IMG/VR virus record: IMGVR_UViG_3300049825_000707
Coordinates: 1 to 30,490 of that record
Reading direction: 5' to 3' (one strand)
Source: a virus
Length of the DNA: 30,490 bases
The translations under genes were made by a program, and so were the position numbers. Below, in pieces: positions 7,961 to 15,178 of this stretch. The notes under the pieces are model-generated. The model saw only the letters and a program-made list of their open reading frames with translations, did not search any database and had not been told where the DNA came from. Position 1 is the stretch's first letter. The number at the start of each line of letters is the position of its first letter.

Positions 7961-8595
7961 CAGATGCTCGCCAGGTTGAAGCCCACCACGTGTGAGGTGA
8001 GGACGGGAGCCGTGGTTACTGTGCCGGCAGCTGTCATTCGCAGGTTCACGGTTGATCCCGCATCCAACATAGCCACGTATCCGTCGCTTGCGACCATCGA
8101 CGTCCCCAGATGGGAGAACGTCAGGCCCACGATGGTCCCTACGGCCACCCCCGAATTGATCACGAAGTCCAAGAGAATCTCTTGGCCTCCCACCGTGATT
8201 CCCACTCTCGCCGTGACGCTCCCCGCCCCCACGAGTGCAGTGTCCACACGGAGGAGCATGCTCGTCAGCACGCAGCGCTTGGGGCCGGAGGGGCTAGCGG
8301 GCACCGTGTACAAGACCGTGTCCGTAGAGCCGCTGACAGGGGCCGTGTACTGGGCCCTCGCCAGTCCGAGACCCACGCCCGCGGGTCCGGTGGCCCCTGT
8401 AGCCCCCGTCGCGCCAGTTGCCCCGGCTGCCCCAGCTGCGCCCGTCGCGCCGGCGGGTCCCGTCGCGCCTGTGGCTCCCGTGGGCCCCGTAGGTCCCGTT
8501 GCGCCGGTTGCTCCTGTCGCGCCAGCGGGTCCCGTAGGGCCCGTGGGTCCAGTGGGCCCGGGAGCCCCTCGGACGGCGATCCTCTCTTGAATCAT
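7960..8595 (-). CDS. collagen-like fibre protein with a C-terminal beta domain
   Basis: The 211-residue product has a 9-residue leader, then 21 uninterrupted Gly-X-Y triplets (residues 10-72, mostly GPT, GAT and GPA), then a beta-rich domain of about 135 residues beginning [20 protein letters not shown]. The triplets should trimerise into a stalk carrying the C-terminal head, as in many phage fibres. The TDTVLYT-x-PA motif at the start of the head also occurs in the 111-residue protein at 11806-12141, so the two heads may be homologous. The gene is coupled to the LamG-like gene downstream. Confidence 0.8.
   Translation of the reverse strand: MIQERIAVRGAPGPTGPTGPTGPAGATGATGATGPTGPTGATGATGPAGATGAAGAAGATGATGATGATGPAGVGLGLARAQYTAPVSGSTDTVLYTVPASPSGPKRCVLTSMLLRVDTALVGAGSVTARVGITVGGQEILLDFVINSGVAVGTIVGLTFSHLGTSMVASDGYVAMLDAGSTVNLRMTAAGTVTTAPVLTSHVVGFNLASI
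8380..8568 (-). repeat. collagen-type Gly-X-Y repeat tract (21 triplets)
   Basis: Twenty-one nine-base units of the GGN-CCN/GCN-ACN type encode Gly-Pro/Ala-Thr/Ala triplets. Codons are varied at third positions, so the repeat is maintained at protein level while direct DNA identity is limited. Confidence 0.9.
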
Positions 8596-8604
8596 ATCGA
8601 AAGT

Positions 8605-9180
8605 TTACGGATAGAGCCCCGTAACACGGGCCCTCTCGATGAAGTCCTCGGGAGGGAGAGCATCATTCATAGCCCAGGCGAGTTTCATATCAAGCACAGC
8701 CTGTCTCCCCGCCTCCAGGACACGCGAGCCCGCGATGGGTACGTCCACAATCCCCAGCATGTCCACTATGGCCACGTTGATTGCTCTCATCGACTTTCGA
8801 AAGTTGGACCTCTGGAGCCGGGTCCTCAGGAGTTCTAGAGTCTCCGACGGGGGCGTAGGGCCGTAGCTAACACATGTTATTGATAGCGAATACATCCTAA
8901 TCCCGCTCTGCGTCACATCGTTCTGATGGTGCGCGGCGTTATACATCCGTCGAGGTTCATCGGCCCCCAGGTCCGAGCTCGACAGCACACGCAAAACGAG
9001 CCTCGTCTTCCCTGCCAAGCCCGCCATCGTCGGCGCAACAATTGAGGGGTTGAAAGCCGCTCCGACCGTGGCCGTTTCCCCCGGGGGGGTGAAAGGCACG
9101 GCGTCCACGGACCACTGCGCCACCACGCCCGCGGCGTTTTGGATCACCTCCCGCAAGATCTCTCGGCTGTCCCCAATCAT
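8605..9180 (-). CDS. neck or tail-terminator protein (gp12-like / LIC_12616-type)
   Basis: The 191-residue protein reads like the phage neck-terminator family found between the HK97-gp10-like gene and the sheath gene in DUF3383-type phages. Features are an N-terminal helix (REILREVIQNAAGVV), a beta-rich central part with RLVLRVLSSSDLGADEPRRMY, a strand MYSLSITCVSYG, a helix ETLELLRTRLQRSNF and a proline-rich end. It probably caps the tail tube and joins it to the head. Start and upstream stop overlap as ATGA (9177-9180). Family assignment is moderate; the position strongly supports it. Confidence 0.68.
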   Translation of the reverse strand: MIGDSREILREVIQNAAGVVAQWSVDAVPFTPPGETATVGAAFNPSIVAPTMAGLAGKTRLVLRVLSSSDLGADEPRRMYNAAHHQNDVTQSGIRMYSLSITCVSYGPTPPSETLELLRTRLQRSNFRKSMRAINVAIVDMLGIVDVPIAGSRVLEAGRQAVLDMKLAWAMNDALPPEDFIERARVTGLYP

Positions 9181-9668
9181 CGCAATTTCACCTTGTAAGA
9201 GATGGAGGAACGCAACTGGCCAGTGTCCACGAGAGGTGTCGAACTCCCCTTCCTATCAATAGTGTTCTGCGCGTTCTCGGGGTAGGCCCCAAAGAAGCCC
9301 ACTTTGATACCCTGCTGAATCTCCCCCGAGAGCTTCAGCCCGATGCGGTGGAGGGCCTGCGTCTTCGTGTACTGCCCCTTGACCACGCCCTTCATCGTCG
9401 ACAGCACAATCCCAGTGATGCGCGGCTGTTGCCCGTCGAAGTACGTCCTAATGAACGGCCGGGGAGGGATGTGCCAACCGTTGGCCCCGATGGTCCCGAA
9501 CTCTTGCCAGATGGCCACGTCGAGTACCGACACCCCCTGGTTGCCGTACGTGGCTCCCCCGGCCTGTTGGAACACCCCCACCTCGACCTTGGAGCCCTTG
9601 ATGGATAGCTCCCGGCGGAGCTTTTGGTACCCCTTGTCCGTGTCTTTGATGGAGGAACGGACCCTCAT
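9177..9668 (-). CDS. HK97-gp10-like tail completion protein
   Basis: A 163-residue protein contains VEVGVFQQAGGA…VAIWQEFGTIG…HIPPRPFIRTYFD and ends LVDTGQLRSSISYKVKLR. This is the characteristic order of HK97 gp10/minor tail proteins: a conserved EFG near 'IPARPFLR', then 'DTGxLxxSI' at the C-terminus. These proteins act at the head-tail interface. The start chosen is the ATG overlapping the DUF4054 stop (9665-9668). A longer open frame upstream overlaps DUF4054 and is rejected. It sits between DUF4054 and the neck gene, as in related phages. Confidence 0.83.
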   Translation of the reverse strand: MRVRSSIKDTDKGYQKLRRELSIKGSKVEVGVFQQAGGATYGNQGVSVLDVAIWQEFGTIGANGWHIPPRPFIRTYFDGQQPRITGIVLSTMKGVVKGQYTKTQALHRIGLKLSGEIQQGIKVGFFGAYPENAQNTIDRKGSSTPLVDTGQLRSSISYKVKLR

Positions 9669-9940
9669 ATCACCTGCGGGCCTCCCGCCACGATCCTGCA
9701 AAGGTTGTCGTATTCTCGGCCGTAGGTGGACATGCCCTGGCTCGACATGCCCGCCGTGTGTCCCGCGGGAGTGAGAGCCATCAGATGCGCGGCGAGGTAC
9801 CCAATGCCTTCCACCAGCATGTCCGCTGGCCAAGCTGTGGCGTCCAGCCGAGCGATCGCCGCCGTCAGGAAAGACTGCACGTAGGCATTCTCTGCGAGAG
9901 AGAACTCCGGGAAACGCGCACGGAATTGGACCAGGGTCAT
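9665..9940 (-). CDS. head-tail connector protein, DUF4054 family
   Basis: The 91-residue product reads MTLVQFRARFPEFS, then AENAYVQSFLTAAIARLDATAW, then YLAAHLMAL. This matches the helical adaptor proteins of DUF4054, which are thought to bind below the portal. It starts at the ATG overlapping the hydrolase stop (9937-9940). The extreme C-terminus, with GMSTYGREYDNLCRIV, is typical of the family. The downstream neighbour is the HK97-gp10-like gene, the standard order. Confidence 0.85.
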   Translation of the reverse strand: MTLVQFRARFPEFSLAENAYVQSFLTAAIARLDATAWPADMLVEGIGYLAAHLMALTPAGHTAGMSSQGMSTYGREYDNLCRIVAGGPQVI

Positions 9941-10410
9941 AGTCGAAGGGTATCTGTGCAGAACCTCAGGAGCCTCTGAGGGTCGTAGAACTCGGGATCC
10001 AGATCCAAGCACTGGCCCCGTTGCTGCATCCCTCGAATCAGGAACTCAGAACAGACCATGTGAGTCGGGGAGGCCCAGGGGTTTTGGATCTTTCGCCCCA
10101 GCCATCGTGCCAAAAACACGGGAAGATACCCGAGCATCCCCGAGTAGTCGTAGCCCACTCCGAGGTGCTCGAGCACGTAAGAGTCCTCGGGAGCCAAGAC
10201 CGAGGGCACTTCTACTTCGGCGAGGAGAATCTTTCCCTTGAGCCATTGGCGCCTCTCCACCATCTCGATACCCAGCAAAGAAGCGTCCGCGACCATCTGC
10301 ACTCCGGCCAAGGTCTTCCCGATTCCACAATGGCTCACGGAGCCCTTCGTGGCGGCTCGAATGACCCGGGAGAGGGGAGCGGACGTGGTGGAAAACAAGA
10401 AGGTCGTCAT
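9937..10410 (-). CDS. permuted NlpC/P60-like (YiiX-type) cysteine hydrolase
   Basis: The 157-residue protein shows the circularly permuted papain-like layout: a histidine first (H27 in SVSHCGIG) and the candidate nucleophile later (C120 in MVCSEFL), with GYDYSGMLGY at about 86-95 between them. Proteins of this fold cleave peptidoglycan peptides, amides or thioesters. No signal peptide is seen. It sits between a virion-gene island and the DUF4054 connector gene with ATGA overlaps on both sides, so it may be a virion-associated lysin helping DNA entry. That role is inference. The start is the ATG overlapping the upstream stop. Confidence 0.68.
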   Translation of the reverse strand: MTTFLFSTTSAPLSRVIRAATKGSVSHCGIGKTLAGVQMVADASLLGIEMVERRQWLKGKILLAEVEVPSVLAPEDSYVLEHLGVGYDYSGMLGYLPVFLARWLGRKIQNPWASPTHMVCSEFLIRGMQQRGQCLDLDPEFYDPQRLLRFCTDTLRL

Positions 10411-11129
10411 GCTGTCCTCGCGCGTCCGGTCTTCAAGGACCAAACCAAATCAAGAGTGCCGCTCTGTCGGCCCGCAGAATGAACGCTCACCCGGAACTTC
10501 CAGTGGGGGAGAATCTTCTTCGGCTTGATGGGGGGATCGATATCCACACGCCCGTCTCCCAGCAAAAGGAAACGGTTCATGAACCTCACGGGGGGTGGAG
10601 CAAAGTCAAGCAGGTTCCAAGGAGCATCCCCGGGAGCTTTGCTTGCGGAAATAGCGCCCCTCCCTGTGTCCGGACTGGACCAGTCCCAGAACCCGGAGAG
10701 GTCCCCCGTCTCTTCGTTCACAGCCGGCACGGGAACGGCCGTGGCCAGGTCTACCGTGTGCGATCCATTGCCAGGCGCTGGAACGATCAGGTTTCCTGCT
10801 CCGACGAACACGAGGTTGCAATTACCCGTTCCAGGCGTGCTGCTGGGGGCGGGTGTCGCGGGGATAACGGTCTCCAAGGTCACGTGGTCCCCAAAGACAG
10901 CGTTCGTCCAGAGTATCGCCCCTCCCGATACGTAAACAGGATCGACGAAATCGAATTCCACGGGCTCTACCGATCGGGGCTCCGACCCTTCGGCCCTCAA
11001 ACCGAACGTCTCCCCGTCTCCCCTTGTCTTCTCCCCGTCGCCCGCACCCGTCACGTAATAGAAGACGTTTCCCGGAAAGGAAGACGACATGACGATGGGT
11101 TTGCCATCTGAGGTCCTGGGAGTTCCCAT
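10407..11129 (-). CDS. virion-associated protein of unknown function
   Basis: A 240-residue protein of beta-rich, Gly/Pro/Asp-rich composition (VEFDFVDPVYVSGGAILW, GNCNLVFVGAGNLIVP) ends with a basic segment. No transmembrane or signal segment is seen and no family was recognised. The C-terminal third (FRVSVHSAGRQSGTLDLVWS) has the alternating pattern of a beta-sandwich. It lies between decoration-like genes and the hydrolase gene in an uninterrupted late operon, so it is probably a virion component. Confidence 0.62.
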   Translation of the reverse strand: MGTPRTSDGKPIVMSSSFPGNVFYYVTGAGDGEKTRGDGETFGLRAEGSEPRSVEPVEFDFVDPVYVSGGAILWTNAVFGDHVTLETVIPATPAPSSTPGTGNCNLVFVGAGNLIVPAPGNGSHTVDLATAVPVPAVNEETGDLSGFWDWSSPDTGRGAISASKAPGDAPWNLLDFAPPPVRFMNRFLLLGDGRVDIDPPIKPKKILPHWKFRVSVHSAGRQSGTLDLVWSLKTGRARTA

Positions 11130-11134
11130 TTGTG

Positions 11135-11809
11135 TCAGGCCTGCGTGAATACGAAGATGATATCGGCTGCCCCCGCCGTGGAGTTCGTAGCGAATTTCAT
11201 ATGCAACCCTTGGCCAGGTCTCGCCGTGAAGGCCTTTAGAATGGCGTCCCTTTTAGCCCTCGCGGGCATGTAGTTAGCAATGGTTTGCTGAGCGCCTTCT
11301 TGGTCCAACGTGCCGGGACCCCATTCGTCGGTGGAGATCCTCATGAGGTCAAGAGGGTCGGCCTCTTCGGTGCCGCCCAAAGTTCCCCCTGTTCGGACGT
11401 CTATCCCCGCCCCCAGAATGTCGTTCGTATCGTGGGCTCTCGCAACAATCACCGTCCCTGCCGTGGGGGCGCTCGTGTGAGACCACCTGTAGAGACGGAA
11501 GTCCCCGGCCACGCCGGTCACGGCCGCTGTTTGAGGGTTCCGGATGTAGAACTCCCGGAGTTTCAGAGCCCGTCCAGAGCCTACGGGGTTGTACAGACTC
11601 AGAAGGGACTTGTTGTTGCCTACAACAACGTTGATAGCAATAGCCGTAAAGGTTGCCTCTTCTGCGTTGGCTTGTGTCACCCCAATGGGGGTTTGATTGC
11701 TCGCCACTACGACGGGCAAAGAGGCGGCCATGGGCGCCTGTCCCAGGACTATAGGGATCTCGTTGGCGTCGTAAAGCAGGACCGGCTGCAAAAGACCCGT
11801 GGCGCTCAT
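11135..11809 (-). CDS. virion decoration-like protein of unknown function
   Basis: The 224-residue protein has an N-terminal extended segment (LLQPVLLYDANEIPIVLG) and then a beta-rich domain with FTAIAINVVVGNNKSLLSLYN and LREFYIRNP. The C-terminal strand ends MKFATNSTAGAADIIFVF. The 'response of a sandwich domain to an extended tail' layout resembles decoration or fibre-head proteins, but no family was recognised. GGAAG precedes the ATG by about 5 bases. The start overlaps the previous stop (11806-11809). Confidence 0.65.
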   Translation of the reverse strand: MSATGLLQPVLLYDANEIPIVLGQAPMAASLPVVVASNQTPIGVTQANAEEATFTAIAINVVVGNNKSLLSLYNPVGSGRALKLREFYIRNPQTAAVTGVAGDFRLYRWSHTSAPTAGTVIVARAHDTNDILGAGIDVRTGGTLGGTEEADPLDLMRISTDEWGPGTLDQEGAQQTIANYMPARAKRDAILKAFTARPGQGLHMKFATNSTAGAADIIFVFTQA

Positions 11810-12141
11810 GTGACTTCCAGTCCGAAGAGGTTGAAGCTCACCGTACCGTTAGCCCCCGAGTGTCTCACTCGGACTACGTCGGTGGGGGCGAGAGAGATGC
11901 CAATCGTCAGCGTGACCAGATTGTTCTTCGAGAGAGTCACGTCATATGCGAGATATTGAGGGGCGGAAGTCGCAGCCCCCGCCACGGCTACCCAGACTCG
12001 AAAGGTCGCATTGACCGCTGCCTGATTGCAAATGACCAACGTAGAACAGACTGCGCGAGTGGCCGCCGGAGCCGTGTAAAGCACCGTGTCCGTGTTCTGA
12101 TTGGGCGCTACTTGGCCAAGGACTTTTGCCGTCTGTGCCAT
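11806..12141 (-). CDS. small beta-rich virion protein related to the collagen-like protein's head domain
   Basis: A 111-residue protein opens MAQTAKVLGQVAPNQNTDTV and continues LYTAPAATRAVCSTLVICN. Its TDTVLYT-x-PA motif followed by a strand with conserved Leu/Val is shared with the C-terminal domain of the collagen-like protein at 7960-8595. It looks like the same beta-sandwich encoded as a free-standing subunit. GGGAGGGTGAC provides a strong ribosome-binding site. Its function is probably decoration or fibre-tip; this is inferred from the relative and the position. Confidence 0.65.
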   Translation of the reverse strand: MAQTAKVLGQVAPNQNTDTVLYTAPAATRAVCSTLVICNQAAVNATFRVWVAVAGAATSAPQYLAYDVTLSKNNLVTLTIGISLAPTDVVRVRHSGANGTVSFNLFGLEVT

Positions 12142-12142
12142 G

Positions 12143-12442
12143 TCACCCTCCCATCAAAAGAAACGAGACCGTGAGGTCTGGATCTGTAGCCACGCCCCCC
12201 AGAAGTTGAGTGAGCGTTAGGGGTGTAGTCTGCACTTGATCTCTGAAACGCAGCTGCCCCGCGTCCCTCTCGATGTACACCGTCTCGTCTCTCGCGCCCG
12301 CGTCCTGGACGTACAGCCCCGCGGCCTCGAGGACGTCCTCCTGGGGATCCAGCGTCTTCAGGTAGTCGAAGTCCTCAGCCCCATCGCCCCCTCCGGCTGA
12401 GGACTCCCTCTTGACGACCTGGATCCTGTCAGGCCCTATCAT
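12143..12442 (-). CDS. small protein of unknown function in the decoration island
   Basis: A 99-residue acidic protein (AEDFDYLKTLDPQEDVLEAAGLYVQD) has a C-terminal strand-rich end (LTVSFLLMGG). No family is recognised. It starts at the ATG overlapping the fibre gene stop (12439-12442) with AAGAAGG upstream, and ends one base before the next ATG. It may be an adaptor or chaperone for the fibre encoded before it; this is inferred from coupling only. Confidence 0.62.
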   Translation of the reverse strand: MIGPDRIQVVKRESSAGGGDGAEDFDYLKTLDPQEDVLEAAGLYVQDAGARDETVYIERDAGQLRFRDQVQTTPLTLTQLLGGVATDPDLTVSFLLMGG

Positions 12443-13776
12443 GCGGCCTTCTTGCCGTAGTCGATGATGTTGGTCCAGAGGTCCGTGGGACTCTTAGCCA
12501 CGCCGACCAGAATCACACGCATGCCCGCGCCAGGGGGCGTGTTGGCTGCTGTGAGACCCCCTGTCGCGCCAAGGTAGTACCTCGCGCCCACAGTGGCCCC
12601 CGAGAGAACGCCCGAGGCCACACCCCGAAGGACCATGCGCGTCGAGCTCCCCACGGAGGCCTGCGCCGTCTCTGCCACCCCGAGCACGTAGGACTTAGCG
12701 TCTGTGTCCGCTCGTCCCTTCTGCACGCGATCGTTGGTCGTCCCTGCAACAAGGGGGTCGGCCACGGCCACGGCCTCGTCCACGGGCACATCCGTCTTTT
12801 GGTCCCGGTGGAAATGGAGCCCGGTGATAGGGTTCCCGTCGAGCAGAGAATTTACGTTTGTCGCGGTGGCGTTGGCCGAAGTGGCCACGCCGTTGATTTC
12901 GAACAGAGACGGCAAACCTTTCACCGACAGCCCCGCCGCTGCGCTCTGCAACGTTGTCCCGTTGAGACGCGCACCGAGCCCACTTGCCGTGCGCTCGAGG
13001 CCCGCCGTCGCATTCACGGCCGCCCGGAGCTTGCCCCCTACGCCCGAAGCATCGAACTCGAGGCCAGAGCTACCCCCTCCACTACCCGCCGTCTGGGCCG
13101 CGGCTGCGGTGTCCACCTCAACGTCGAGGACGTTGCCGGTCTTGAGGAGGCCCGCCCCCGCCGACACTGCGCCTGTGCCGGTGAACTGGGAGAACGAGAG
13201 CGTAGTGGTGTCAACCGTGACCGGATCGTCCGTCTGCAGCACCCAGCCAGTGTCCGCCCAGACCGTGCCCTCTGAGACGAACGTGAACATCCCCGCGGTG
13301 ACCTCGGCATTCGAGTCCGCGTCCGTAGACCGTGTGAGGACGAATGCGGAACCCGCGCTACCCGCGGCCGTCACGTCGTAGATCCCGTGATCCACGTGAG
13401 ACGCGCCTTGGTCGGCCACCAACACGCGATTACCCACGGCGACTGCCACACCGTCAACCGTGAGTGCGCCGTTAGCATTGGCCGTGAGAGTCTTACCCAC
13501 GCCCGAGCCAGCAGCAGTGTAGGCCGGAAGCGCCGTAGCCGTCTTGACCCGAACGGAATTTTTGAAATCCAGGCCAGTGGTGAGAGCGTCGACGTACGTC
13601 TTCGTGGCTGCATCGGAAGCCGACACGGGAGCCCCGAGGTTCGTGACCCGAAACCCTCCCATGTCAATACCGGCCGAAGAGGTGATAATCAGACCTCCGA
13701 AGCGGGCACTGTCGGAGGTAGCCATCTCCTCGGAATATCCCTGAGAAGACATAAACATAGGTTTTCGTTCGGGCAT
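12439..13776 (-). CDS. fibre or appendage protein
   Basis: The 445-residue protein begins with a short leader and then IDMGGFRVTNLGAPVSASDA and ATKTYVDALT, a motif of phage fibres that precedes the shaft. The middle is Gly/Ala/Thr-rich with repeated short strands (GAGLLKTGNVLDVEVDTAAA, GLGARLNGTTLQSAAAGLSV). The last 110 residues form a compact domain (VLGVAETAQA, GVASGVLSGATVGARYYLG) that resembles the C-terminal domain of the protein at 14142-14783. AGAGGA 8 bases before the ATG supports the start. It lies inside the head-gene region, so a head fibre is as likely as a tail fibre. Confidence 0.68.
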   Translation of the reverse strand: MPERKPMFMSSQGYSEEMATSDSARFGGLIITSSAGIDMGGFRVTNLGAPVSASDAATKTYVDALTTGLDFKNSVRVKTATALPAYTAAGSGVGKTLTANANGALTVDGVAVAVGNRVLVADQGASHVDHGIYDVTAAGSAGSAFVLTRSTDADSNAEVTAGMFTFVSEGTVWADTGWVLQTDDPVTVDTTTLSFSQFTGTGAVSAGAGLLKTGNVLDVEVDTAAAAQTAGSGGGSSGLEFDASGVGGKLRAAVNATAGLERTASGLGARLNGTTLQSAAAGLSVKGLPSLFEINGVATSANATATNVNSLLDGNPITGLHFHRDQKTDVPVDEAVAVADPLVAGTTNDRVQKGRADTDAKSYVLGVAETAQASVGSSTRMVLRGVASGVLSGATVGARYYLGATGGLTAANTPPGAGMRVILVGVAKSPTDLWTNIIDYGKKAA

Positions 13777-13779
13777 AGC

Positions 13780-14145
13780 TCAGGTCCTCTCGTGAACTGT
13801 AAGCCGGCCCGTTTCATCATCGTAGGATACGATGTGGAAGTCCAAACCGTAGACGTCTCCCATCTCCGTCCATACCGAGGCTGTCTTGGTTTCCAGCTCC
13901 TGGGCTTGGGCTTTGAGAGTCGCGATAGTGGATTGGGAAGCTCTAATCTCCTCCGCATGCCGAAGGAGCATGGCTTCGTGCTCTCTTTTCTGGAGTGCCA
14001 AGCCCTGGAAAGCGACAAAAGTCTTGGCTTGGAGGAGTTCAACATAGAGCAAATCCTCTCGGTGCAAATGGGTTGCACCGTCTCTTTCGACGGGACCTCG
14101 AACGTTGCTGGAGGGGGCGGGCTTCTTCTTTTTCGTTGACATCAT
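13780..14145 (-). CDS. coiled-coil protein of unknown function
   Basis: A 121-residue protein has a Lys-rich N-terminus (STKKKKPAP) and a long predicted helix at about residues 35-90 (FVAFQGLALQKREHEAMLL, EEIRASQSTIATLKAQAQEL) with heptad-like spacing of Leu, Ala and Ile. A short acidic beta end (SYDDETGRLTVHER) follows. Two adjacent ATG codons (14143-14145 and 14140-14142) could start it; the first overlaps the upstream stop. No family is recognised. A short base composition shift towards AT is visible compared with the fibre gene. Confidence 0.62.
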   Translation of the reverse strand: MMSTKKKKPAPSSNVRGPVERDGATHLHREDLLYVELLQAKTFVAFQGLALQKREHEAMLLRHAEEIRASQSTIATLKAQAQELETKTASVWTEMGDVYGLDFHIVSYDDETGRLTVHERT

Positions 14146-14783
14146 ATCACCTTTGTTAGATCGACTGAGGGCCTTAGCCAGGCCTCAGAGGCATCGAGCG
14201 CCTGGGCCATGATTTGCAAAAACGCTGGGGCGTCAGGGCGTGTCCCTACGAGAGTGCCCGTTGCGCCCACCCAGAGCCTTGCTCCAGGGGTCAGAGGCCC
14301 TCCGGGCGTCAACGCCCCCGACAATTGCACAACGCCAGAGGTGGGGCCGCTCTTGGACACCAGGACCCCGATGGCGGGCATCTTCGAGAAGGTAGAAATG
14401 TCGGCTTTGGCCACCTGTACGCGCCCCAGAACAGCCGGGCCAGAGACGTACACGCAATGACCTACTGCATCGGAGGACAGGCAATCCACGGACAAATATG
14501 CAGCCTCGGCCGAGCCGGGTACACCCTGGGGACCCTGCGGCCCCGCAGGCCCTATGGCCACGTCGAGAACGGTGGCCGAAGACGTGCCTATAGTCGTTTC
14601 GACTACCGTTTTGTGGAGCGTCTCCAGGAGTACGAGCCCCGGCTCCAAGTTGATGACGGTGACCTGCTCGACGTCCCCCGCCAGCACAGTCAAGTGCTCC
14701 GTCGTCACCGACCCTGTGGAGAACTGTCCCCCTCCCTCAATAGAAGTGGAGTGGACCTCCCCGTTGGAGACCTCCGTTGTCAT
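14142..14783 (-). CDS. short-collagen fibre or decoration protein
   Basis: The 213-residue protein has an N-terminal beta-rich region (about 1-75) and a short collagen-like stretch GPAGPQGPQGVPG at about 79-91. A C-terminal domain with VYVSGPAVLGRVQVAKADI, MPAIGVLVSKSG and GARLWVGATGTLVG follows. That last domain aligns by eye with the C-terminal domain of the fibre at 12439-13776 (GARYYLGATGGLT). The start overlaps the stop of the upstream gene (14780-14783). It is probably a trimeric virion decoration or head fibre. Confidence 0.67.
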   Translation of the reverse strand: MTTEVSNGEVHSTSIEGGGQFSTGSVTTEHLTVLAGDVEQVTVINLEPGLVLLETLHKTVVETTIGTSSATVLDVAIGPAGPQGPQGVPGSAEAAYLSVDCLSSDAVGHCVYVSGPAVLGRVQVAKADISTFSKMPAIGVLVSKSGPTSGVVQLSGALTPGGPLTPGARLWVGATGTLVGTRPDAPAFLQIMAQALDASEAWLRPSVDLTKVI

Positions 14784-15109
14784 CGCGTCTGATCGGTATT
14801 GACCACCAAGGAGATCGTGTCCGTTGTGATACGAGACCCGTCAGGAAAGGTATACTCGATATCAAAAAGGTGGGAGCCAACTGGCCAAAGGGTCGTGGCC
14901 GCGTGAGGCTTGGAAAGCTTGAACTGCCCTAGAGTTGCGCCGCTTTGCGCAAGAAGGGTCACGTCCAGCTCTTCGATCAGCAGGTCCGAATCTGAACGGA
15001 GAGACGCCCGGATAGTGGTCCCAGTGAGATTGAAAAGGGCACCATTTCTCGAATAGGTGCAAGTCCTCGAGAAAGTATCCCCTCTCTTCATGTTCACGGT
15101 GGCAGACAT
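14780..15109 (-). CDS. small beta-sandwich virion protein (BppU-N/Ig-like candidate)
   Basis: A 109-residue protein (SATVNMKRGDTFSRTC, LTGTTIRASLRSDSD, FDIEYTFPDGSRITTDTIS) has the strand order of N-terminal domains of phage baseplate upper proteins and related Ig-like modules. GGAGG sits 5 bases before the ATG at 15107-15109. The ATG 12 bases further upstream overlaps that same GGAGG and is rejected. It is the first gene after the capsid terminator. A head-decoration or fibre-anchoring role is inferred from its position. Confidence 0.65.
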   Translation of the reverse strand: MSATVNMKRGDTFSRTCTYSRNGALFNLTGTTIRASLRSDSDLLIEELDVTLLAQSGATLGQFKLSKPHAATTLWPVGSHLFDIEYTFPDGSRITTDTISLVVNTDQTR

Positions 15110-15126
15110 GGAATCCTCCAAAACTC

Positions 15127-15157
15127 AAAAGGCGCCCACCCCAGTGGGATGGACGCC
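15127..15157 (-). terminator. intrinsic terminator downstream of the major capsid gene
   Basis: Read on the minus strand, the 12-base arms GGCGTCCATCCC and GGGGTGGGCGCC pair around loop ACT. The only non-Watson-Crick positions are two G-U wobbles, and TTTT follows. It is strand-specific: on the plus strand the same two positions are mismatches. It lies 22-52 bases after the capsid stop and 18 bases before the next gene. Confidence 0.8.
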
Positions 15158-15178
15158 CTGAATGTCCTCGGCCGGGGC

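Noticed and set aside
7427-8590. 387-codon plus-strand frame rich in Pro-Val-Ala-Pro repeats
   Set aside because: The repeat is the reverse complement of the collagen Gly-X-Y tract on the minus strand, and the frame crosses two well-supported minus-strand genes.
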